Source: Thermoplasmata archaeon (GTDB lineage Archaea; Thermoplasmatota; Thermoplasmata; UBA184). From it: a DNA stretch of 7,092 nucleotides. The notes beneath the pieces are model-generated. The model had not been told where the DNA came from. It ran no database searches and saw only the letters and a list, made by a program, of their open reading frames with translations. This document shows, one piece after another, positions 1-4,422 of this stretch. The DNA is taken from positions 1 through 7,092 of the forward strand of contig JASHXN010000210.1 of assembly GCA_030043505.1 (NCBI GenBank), in the 5' to 3' direction. Position numbers and translations under genes: made by a program. Position 1 is the stretch's first letter; every line of letters begins with the position of its first letter.

Positions 1-53
1 TGATGCAGCACACCGAGGCCGCGAAGTACGCGTTCTCGACCGTGGTCAAGTAA
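1..53 (+). CDS. C-terminal end of an unidentified protein (partial)
   Basis: The reading frame beginning at base 3 encodes 16 residues ending in ...KYAFSTVVK and closes with TAA at 51-53. The gene body lies to the left of the window. The segment is too short to name a family; it contains no diagnostic motif. It is preferred over the other frames because frame 1 begins with a stop, frame 2 gives an arginine-rich translation that looks non-coding, and this frame closes about 30 nt before the stop of the convergent ORF at 83-229, which is a sensible gene junction. Codon third positions are mostly G or C, as in the neighbouring genes. It could still be chance open sequence. Confidence 0.35.
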   Translation, partial: MQHTEAAKYAFSTVVK

Positions 54-82
54 CCGGGGCCGTCCGGCACACCGCCGGGATC

Positions 83-229
83 CTACGCTTCAACGAGGAC
101 CGCGGTCGCCGCCGGTTCAACGGCATCCGTCGAGCGAGGAGCGGGCGTTGGCGCAGATACCTTCGCACGGACAGCCGCTTCCAGGTAGGCGAGATACTCG
201 CTCCCCTCCTCTTCCGGGAGGTCGCACAT
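83..229 (-). CDS. 48-aa hypothetical protein with acidic helical N-terminus
   Basis: An ATG at 229 opens a 48-residue frame. Residues 2-24 start with CDLPEEEGSEYLAYLEAAVR and look like an acidic amphipathic helix; the rest is rich in Ala, Pro, Val and Thr and probably flexible. There is no transmembrane segment and no recognised domain, and the single Cys is residue 2. Two things support a real gene. An AT-rich box at 255-264 has its centre 31 nt upstream of the ATG, the same spacing as at three other starts here, and codon third positions in the first half are mostly G or C. It follows msrB in the same direction after 50 nt, so read-through from msrB is also possible. No function can be assigned. 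It may be spurious because it is short and the second half has weaker codon bias. Confidence 0.45.
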   Translation of the reverse strand: MCDLPEEEGSEYLAYLEAAVRAKVSAPTPAPRSTDAVEPAATAVLVEA

Positions 230-254
230 CGCCAAGGTGAACGCCGGACGGGCT

Positions 255-264
255 GAAACTCTAT
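255..264 (-). promoter_or_regulatory. TATA-like box for the 48-aa ORF
   Basis: On the minus strand this reads atagagtttc, an AT-rich patch in G+C-rich surroundings. Its centre is about 31 nt upstream of the ATG at 229. In archaea TBP binding sites lie about 25-30 nt before the transcription start, so the transcript would start at or just before the ATG. The match to a TATA consensus is weak; the spacing is the main support. Confidence 0.35.
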
Positions 265-279
265 CGGCGGTCGCCGGGT

Positions 280-678
280 TCACTTCTTCGCGGGCCCCGA
301 GGGCGCTGCCGGCTCGAACGCCAGCGAGATCGAGTTGACACAGTGCCGGACGTCCTTCGGGGTGAACCCTTCCCCTTCGAAGACGTGGCCGAGGTGGCCC
401 CCGCAGCGGGCGCACCGTATCTCCACGCGTTGACCGTCCGGATCCGGTAGGCGCTGGACGGCCCCGGGGATCTCCTGGTCGAAGCTCGGCCAGCCGCAGC
501 CGGCGTCGAACTTGTCGTCCGAACGGTAGAGCGGGCTCCCGCACCGCTTGCACACGTAGGTCCCCGCCTTCGTGTGATGCTCGTACTCCCCCGAATACGG
601 GCGCTCCGTGCCCCGGTGGACGATCACCGCCTCCTCCGCCGGAGTCAGCTTCCGCCAGGTCGACGACGTCGCCGCCAT
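280..678 (-). CDS. msrB: Peptide methionine (R)-S-oxide reductase MsrB
   Basis: This cytoplasmic repair enzyme reduces the R epimer of methionine sulfoxide in proteins back to methionine. The 132-residue product has the full SelR/MsrB fold signature: zinc-binding pairs C43-x-x-C46 and C89-x-x-C92, the GCGWPSF motif (61-66) with C61 as probable resolving cysteine, the GGHLGHVF motif at 93-100, and the catalytic cysteine C113 in RHCVNS. The catalytic residue is Cys, not selenocysteine. Length is typical for a single-domain MsrB; no MsrA domain is fused and no signal peptide is present. The ATG at 678 is chosen because the family N-terminus begins near WRKLTPAEE; the frame is open further upstream but that part has no family similarity and would cross the promoter of the divergent gene. 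A GTG at 702 is a less likely alternative. A GGAG lies only 3 nt before the ATG, so initiation signals are unclear. Confidence 0.96.
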   Translation of the reverse strand: MAATSSTWRKLTPAEEAVIVHRGTERPYSGEYEHHTKAGTYVCKRCGSPLYRSDDKFDAGCGWPSFDQEIPGAVQRLPDPDGQRVEIRCARCGGHLGHVFEGEGFTPKDVRHCVNSISLAFEPAAPSGPAKK

Positions 679-767
679 GCGCTCCGGATCGACGCGGGCC
701 ACTTCAGCCTGTCCACCGGCCCCCGGTCGCTCGCCGGGACGGACGGCTCCCGTGTCGTGGAGCGCGG

Positions 768-776
768 AGTATATCT
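768..776 (+). promoter_or_regulatory. TATA box for the two-helix membrane protein gene
   Basis: The sequence agtatatct is the clearest TATA-like element in the window and is preceded by purine-rich gcgg, in the position of a TFB recognition element. Its centre is 31 nt before the ATG at 803, which predicts a transcript with almost no 5' leader. The box is nearly symmetrical, so it could also fire towards msrB, giving that transcript a leader of about 65 nt. The intergenic region 679-802 holds no other feature I can support. Confidence 0.6.
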
Positions 777-802
777 GAGGGGGGCGACGACCCCCGAGAG
801 AG

Positions 803-1186
803 ATGGAGCGCGCGTACGAGCGTACGGTCGGCACGGTCCTGGTCGCCGTCGGGGTCGGGCTCCTCCTGTTCGGGTTCGTCCAGGCGTACGGCTACACCGT
901 CCACCCTCCGAGCGGCACCTACACGATCTTCAACCTCAGCGGGGGTGGCGGCGGGAACAGCTCGGTCAGCGGTTCGTTCAACGGCCGGTTCGTCGAAGTG
1001 TTCGCGTTCGTCGGGATCGAGTACCTCGTCGGCGCGGCGATCCTGAAGGGTGGTTGGAACCTGATCTCCCCGAAGGCGGAGACGCTCTCGGTCCGGGTCA
1101 AACCGCGGTCCCTCCAGATCGAGCCGGCGTCGCCGCCCCCTCCGCCCTCGTTCGGCGGTCCGACGTCCCCGCCGCCGTCGTCGTAG
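803..1186 (+). CDS. Small two-helix membrane protein, hypothetical
   Basis: The 127-residue product has two predicted membrane helices, roughly 9-29 ([19 protein letters not shown]) and 63-84. Between them is a loop of about 33 residues rich in Gly, Ser and Asn, with two N-glycosylation sequons (NLS at 44-46, NSS at 52-54). Positive charges at the N-terminus and after helix 2 suggest that both ends are in the cytoplasm and the loop is outside. The tail from about 109 onward is almost only Pro, Ser and Gly. No enzymatic motif is visible. Small proteins of this type are common and poorly described in Thermoplasmata-like archaea, from general recollection. It probably begins a three-gene run with the acetyltransferase and dodecin genes. 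The start is fixed by the TATA box 31 nt upstream. Its role is unknown. Confidence 0.8.
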   Translation: MERAYERTVGTVLVAVGVGLLLFGFVQAYGYTVHPPSGTYTIFNLSGGGGGNSSVSGSFNGRFVEVFAFVGIEYLVGAAILKGGWNLISPKAETLSVRVKPRSLQIEPASPPPPPSFGGPTSPPPSS

Positions 1187-1216
1187 GGCGTCGCCCTGCG
1201 CCGCTCGGAGCGCCGC

Positions 1217-1768
1217 GTGACGGTCGCAGGTCGGGAAGGGGCGGGACCGCTACCCCCTCCCGAGCTGGTCGACCTCGACGGCCCGGCACGGGAGCGGGCG
1301 ATCCCGGCGATCCGGGACGGATTCGTCGGCATCTACCGCTGGCACGCGAAGCTCCAGTTGCGCGAGGTCCCGAGCGTCCGCGCCGCGGTCCGGGGCGACG
1401 AGCTGCTCGGGGTCGCGCTCCTCGACCGGCTCGCCCCGGAGGTCGGCTACGTCTACTACATCACGGTCCTGACCCCGCGGCGTAGGACCGGTGTGGGCGG
1501 CCTTTTGCTCGACGACGCGCTTAGCCGGTATCGGCAGGCCGGGGTCGAAGTGGTGTACGCGGCGGTGCAAGCGGACAACGCCCCGTCCCTCGCCCTGTTC
1601 ACGGGGCGCGGGTTCCGGGACGTCGCGCGGAAGGAGCTCGGCTGGCGGGAGGGGGGCCTCGGCGCCTGGGGGCTCCGGAGCCGCATGCGGCTGGTCCCCG
1701 GCGAACAGCTCCTCGGGCTCCGCCTGGCGCCGCCCTCGACCGGTCCGGTCGGGGCACGACAACCGTAA
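1217..1768 (+). CDS. GNAT-family N-acetyltransferase
   Basis: This is a probable acetyl-CoA-dependent N-acetyltransferase. Residues about 17-155 form a GNAT fold. Strand beta4 is VGYVYYITVLTP (76-87), followed by the acetyl-CoA pyrophosphate loop R89-R-T-G-V-G94 that fits Q/R-x-x-G-x-G/A. Motif B follows as QADNAPSLALFTGRGF (118-133), with the Asn and the GF ending typical of the family. The substrate cannot be predicted: it could be a protein N-terminus, an amine or a small metabolite. The 30 C-terminal residues (about 154-183) are outside the usual fold and may be disordered. The start is GTG at 1217, with GGAG 7 nt upstream and 30 nt after the previous stop, consistent with co-transcription; this is one of the few plausible Shine-Dalgarno sites here. 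The dodecin gene follows after 34 nt. Confidence 0.88.
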   Translation: MTVAGREGAGPLPPPELVDLDGPARERAIPAIRDGFVGIYRWHAKLQLREVPSVRAAVRGDELLGVALLDRLAPEVGYVYYITVLTPRRRTGVGGLLLDDALSRYRQAGVEVVYAAVQADNAPSLALFTGRGFRDVARKELGWREGGLGAWGLRSRMRLVPGEQLLGLRLAPPSTGPVGARQP

Positions 1769-1802
1769 GGCCGGAGGAGCCGTGCCCCCCCGCAGGGCTG
1801 CC

Positions 1803-2003
1803 ATGGTGCAGAAAGTAAGCGAAGTGGTGGGGACGTCGACGGAGGGGTTCGCCCGCGCCGCCGAGAACGCCGTGAAGACCGCGGCCAAGACCGTCCGGAA
1901 CCTCCGGTGGTTCCGCGTGACCGAGCTCGAGGGGAAGGTCGTCGACCAGAAGGTCACCGAGTACCACGCGACGGTGAAGATCTACTTCGACCTCGAGGGG
2001 TGA
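1803..2003 (+). CDS. Dodecin, flavin-binding dodecameric protein
   Basis: Dodecins are small cytoplasmic proteins that assemble into hollow dodecamers and store or buffer flavins (riboflavin, FMN or lumichrome). This 66-residue product aligns without gaps, as I recall the sequence, to Halobacterium salinarum dodecin. Shared features are G10-T-S12, the helix 13-32, Trp36 (the residue that stacks on the flavin ring), Y54 and the C-terminal FDLEG. Position 55, Gln in the halobacterial protein and a flavin contact there, is His here. The ATG at 1803 matches the family N-terminus (MVxKV...). An in-frame GTG at 1782 with GGAGG just upstream would add seven residues (VPPRRAA) and cannot be excluded. 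A weak AT-rich patch at 1759-1769 could be a private promoter; otherwise it is read with the acetyltransferase gene 34 nt upstream. It converges on the metallo-hydrolase gene, only 13 nt away. Confidence 0.94.
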   Translation: MVQKVSEVVGTSTEGFARAAENAVKTAAKTVRNLRWFRVTELEGKVVDQKVTEYHATVKIYFDLEG

Positions 2004-2016
2004 CCCGCTCCACGCC

Positions 2017-2958
2017 CTACGGGGCGCCGGAAGGCCGGGCCGCCGCCAGGTGGCGGTGGACGAACCGGGAGTTCTCCTCGTAGAATCGGGAGAACTTCCA
2101 GGTGTCGAACGGGGGCGGTGCGGGGCCGCGTGGCAACGCCTCCGCGCCGTCCCCCCGAGCGAGGGCGGCGCGCGCCTCGTCGAGCAGCAACGTGACGTAC
2201 CGCTCCATGTCGGCCACCGCCCCCGCCGGGCCGACGGGGCCGTGCCCGGGGAGCGTCCGGTCGGTCGGGAGTCGTTGGACCTCCCGCAGGATCCGCTGGA
2301 GCTCCTGCGGGTCCCCGTCCATCAACGACGGGTGGTAGGCGATCGACACGAGGTCTCCCAGGAAGACGATCCGCTCCTCCGGCAGGTGGACCAGCACGTC
2401 GCTGGGGGAGTGGCCTCCCCCGAACGTCAGGATCCTGGCGGAGCGACGGGTCCCGTGAACCACCAGCTCGCGCTCGAACGTCAATTCCGGGGGCCGGAAG
2501 ACGAGCTCCGGGGAGGTCGAGAGAACCCCGAGGAACCAGCCCTCGTACGCTTCGAGATCGGCGGGGGGGAGCGGCGGTCGGGCGCTCCGCAACCGCTCGA
2601 GCTCCGGGCCGACCTCCTCGAGGTCCGAGCGGAGATGCGCGCGCCCCCGCTCGAGGATCAGTTCGCGGACACGGGGCGTGGAGACGACCTGCGCGGGTCC
2701 GACGGCGTGCGTGCCCCGCACGTGGTCGCCGTGGTAGTGGCTCTGGACGAGCAGCCCGACCGGGTGATGGGTCAGCCGCTCGGCCGCGCGCGCGAGCATC
2801 GTCCCGGCCTCCGGGGTGAGCATCGCGTCGAAGACCAGCGTGCTGGAGCCGAGGTCCACGATGCCGGCGTTGCAGACGCCGAACCCTCTCGGATTCGCGA
2901 CCGCCGCGTAGACCCCGTCGGCGAGCTGTTCGATCCGAAAGAAGTCCGCCTCCGGCAT
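2017..2958 (-). CDS. Metallo-beta-lactamase-fold hydrolase
   Basis: This is a probable zinc-dependent hydrolase, 313 residues. The metal-binding motif H74-Y-H76-G-D78-H79 is complete, and later ligands are visible as H183 in GGGHSPSD, D202 in FLGDLV and H239 in LPGHGP, so a two-metal site is expected. No signal peptide is evident. The family covers glyoxalase II, lactonases, lactamases and many unassigned enzymes. I see neither the beta-CASP motifs of RNA-processing members nor a rhodanese or flavodoxin fusion, so the substrate is unknown. A longer insertion at about 95-165 between the first two metal motifs probably shapes the active site. It starts 49 nt after the helicase stop in the same direction, so the two may form an operon; a very weak GATAC at about 2981-2985 is the only private promoter candidate. 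The ATG at 2958 directly precedes the conserved start of the fold. Confidence 0.9.
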   Translation of the reverse strand: MPEADFFRIEQLADGVYAAVANPRGFGVCNAGIVDLGSSTLVFDAMLTPEAGTMLARAAERLTHHPVGLLVQSHYHGDHVRGTHAVGPAQVVSTPRVRELILERGRAHLRSDLEEVGPELERLRSARPPLPPADLEAYEGWFLGVLSTSPELVFRPPELTFERELVVHGTRRSARILTFGGGHSPSDVLVHLPEERIVFLGDLVSIAYHPSLMDGDPQELQRILREVQRLPTDRTLPGHGPVGPAGAVADMERYVTLLLDEARAALARGDGAEALPRGPAPPPFDTWKFSRFYEENSRFVHRHLAAARPSGAP

Positions 2959-3007
2959 CGGCGGGCGGAGCGCGGGGGCGGTATCGAGGCTTGCGGTCGC
3001 GCCGCAC

Positions 3008-4312
3008 CTAGTGCCGTCGACCGTGGCCCCCCGAGAACCGGCGCCGCGGGGGCGGGCCGCGCGGGGGTCTTCCGCGGTTGGGAGGCCGCCGTCCTTGGGC
3101 GGGCGGGGGACTCCGCGGGGGCCCCGGCGCGTCGTACCGGAACCCGGGGATCTTCGCCCGAGGGAGGGCGGCGCCGAGCAGCCGCTCGACCGCCTTGATG
3201 TCCGGTTCCTCTTCGGGGCTGACCAGGGTGAACGCGTCGCCCTTCCGCTGCGCCCGGGCGGTGCGTCCGACCCGGTGCACGTAGACCTCCGGCTCGTGGG
3301 GAACGTCGAAATTGACGACGTGGCTCACCCCTTCGACGTCGATCCCGCGGGCGGCGATGTCGGTCGCGACGAGGACCCGGTGCGAGCCGCCCCGGAAGCC
3401 CTCGAGGGCCTTGAGGCGCTGGCTCTGGCTCTTGTTGCCGTGGATGACCCCGGCGGAGATCGACCACCGGACGAGCTGCTGCGCCAGCCGGTTCGCCCGG
3501 TGCTTGGTGCGCGTGAACACGAGGACGCTTGTCATCGTCTCGTCCAGGAGGAGCTCGCGGAGCAGCTCCGCCTTCAGGTACGACGGCACCGGCAGGAGCA
3601 GGTGCGTCACCCCGACGGCGGCGACCGTCGTCGGGTCGACGTGGACCATCCGCGGGGCGCGGAGGAACTCGCGCGCGAGCTCGACGATCGCCGGCGGCAT
3701 CGTCGCGGAGAAGAGCATCGTTTGGCGTTCGCGCGGCAGCGCGGAGAGCACCCGTCGCACGTCCGGAAGGAAGCCCATGTCCAGCATCCGGTCGGCTTCG
3801 TCCAGCACCAGGATCTTCAGGTCCCGCCAGTCGAGGTGCCCCCGTTCCATCAGGTCGAGCAGCCGGCCGGGGGTCGCGACCACGATCTCGGCCCGGTGCC
3901 CTTCCAGCGCTTGGATCTGCGGTTCGAGGCCGACCCCGCCGTAGACGGCGAGGCCCCGACGGTGGGTGTAGCGGCCGAGCTTGGCGAGGAACTCCTCCGC
4001 CTGGACCGCCAGCTCGCGGGTCGGCGTCAACACGAGCGCGTAGATCTTGCCGGGCGGGAGGTCGAGCGTGCGTTCGAGGATCGGGAGCAGGAAGGCGGCG
4101 GTCTTGCCGGTGCCGGTCTGGGCGGTGGCGACCAGGTCTCGGCCCAGCACCGCCTCCGGGATCGCCTGGCTCTGGATCGGGGTCGCGGCGTGGTAGCCCA
4201 TCTCCTTCGCCCCGGCGCGGAGGCTCGGGTGGAGCGGCAGCTCCTCGAAGCGGACGTCCGTCGGCGCGGCGGCCCCTTCCGGGGGAGGCGTTCGACGTGC
4301 GGACTCCGGCAT
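3008..4312 (-). CDS. DEAD-box ATP-dependent RNA helicase
   Basis: This enzyme unwinds short RNA duplexes or remodels ribonucleoproteins with ATP and acts in the cytoplasm, probably in RNA decay, ribosome assembly or cold response. The 434-residue product has every helicase motif: Q motif (F22, Q47), motif I AQTGTGK (64-70), Ia PTRELA (97-102), GG (125-126), Ib TPGR (147-150), II DEAD (171-174), III SAT (202-204), IV VLVFTRTK (263-270), V ATDIAARGID (316-325) and VI HRVGRTAR (346-353). The tail from about 392 is rich in Arg, Pro and Gly, ending RRRFSGGHGRRH, and is probably a disordered RNA-binding extension like that of bacterial RhlE or CsdA. The ATG at 4312 is preferred over an in-frame TTG at 4333 because a TATA-like box lies 31 nt upstream of it. 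The metallo-hydrolase gene follows after 49 nt. The exact subfamily cannot be fixed by eye. Confidence 0.96.
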   Translation of the reverse strand: MPESARRTPPPEGAAAPTDVRFEELPLHPSLRAGAKEMGYHAATPIQSQAIPEAVLGRDLVATAQTGTGKTAAFLLPILERTLDLPPGKIYALVLTPTRELAVQAEEFLAKLGRYTHRRGLAVYGGVGLEPQIQALEGHRAEIVVATPGRLLDLMERGHLDWRDLKILVLDEADRMLDMGFLPDVRRVLSALPRERQTMLFSATMPPAIVELAREFLRAPRMVHVDPTTVAAVGVTHLLLPVPSYLKAELLRELLLDETMTSVLVFTRTKHRANRLAQQLVRWSISAGVIHGNKSQSQRLKALEGFRGGSHRVLVATDIAARGIDVEGVSHVVNFDVPHEPEVYVHRVGRTARAQRKGDAFTLVSPEEEPDIKAVERLLGAALPRAKIPGFRYDAPGPPRSPPPAQGRRPPNRGRPPRGPPPRRRFSGGHGRRH

Positions 4313-4338
4313 CGACCCCGGAAAACGAGCCAAGCTGG

Positions 4339-4347
4339 GTTATGAAG
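4339..4347 (-). promoter_or_regulatory. TATA-like box for the DEAD-box helicase gene
   Basis: On the minus strand this reads cttcataac; the core ttcataa has its centre about 31 nt upstream of the helicase ATG at 4312. A leaderless or near-leaderless transcript is predicted, which supports ATG 4312 over TTG 4333 because the latter would lie upstream of the transcription start. Confidence 0.5.
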
Positions 4348-4368
4348 CGGTCGCCCCCCGCCGACGGG

Positions 4369-4387
4369 CGCCGGGATCGTCCCGGCG
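4369..4387. promoter_or_regulatory. Perfect 8-bp inverted repeat, candidate operator
   Basis: The arms cgccggga (4369-4376) and tcccggcg (4380-4387) are exact reverse complements around a 3-nt centre, tcg. A second, more widely spaced pair, ccccgccg (4356-4363) and cggcgggg (4383-4390), overlaps it. The site lies between the two divergent TATA-like boxes and ends 3-4 nt before the cyclase box, where TFB would bind, so a bound regulator could block that promoter. G+C-rich DNA yields such repeats by chance fairly often, so function is unproven. Confidence 0.35.
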
Positions 4388-4389
4388 GG

Positions 4390-4398
4390 GTAGTTAAG
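4390..4398 (+). promoter_or_regulatory. TATA-like box for the cyclase gene
   Basis: The sequence gtagttaag is an AT-rich patch in very G+C-rich DNA, with its centre about 29 nt before the ATG at 4423. The spacing predicts a near-leaderless transcript and favours ATG 4423 over the in-frame GTG at 4408. Confidence 0.5.
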
Positions 4399-4422
4399 GT
4401 CGGAGCGGTGACCGCAGGACCG

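Noticed and set aside
679..834. N-terminal extension of MsrB up to an ATG at 834
   Set aside because: The extra 52 residues have no MsrB similarity, run through the divergent TATA box and overlap the start of the membrane protein gene.
1138..1183. Proline codon run at the end of the membrane protein as a DNA repeat
   Set aside because: It is a low-complexity coding tail (Pro, Ser, Gly), not an ordered tandem repeat.
2004..2016. Terminator between dodecin and the metallo-hydrolase
   Set aside because: The 13-nt gap has no T-rich run and only a very short GC stem, so no terminator can be supported.
2050..3198. Plus-strand open frame antisense to the metallo-hydrolase
   Set aside because: No motif is visible, and the minus strand encodes an intact HxHxDH enzyme over the same bases.
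3529..4422. Upstream open part of the cyclase reading frame
   Set aside because: It is antisense to the helicase gene, very rich in Arg, Gly, Pro and Ser, and shows no domain; the cyclase fold starts at about residue 4 from ATG 4423.
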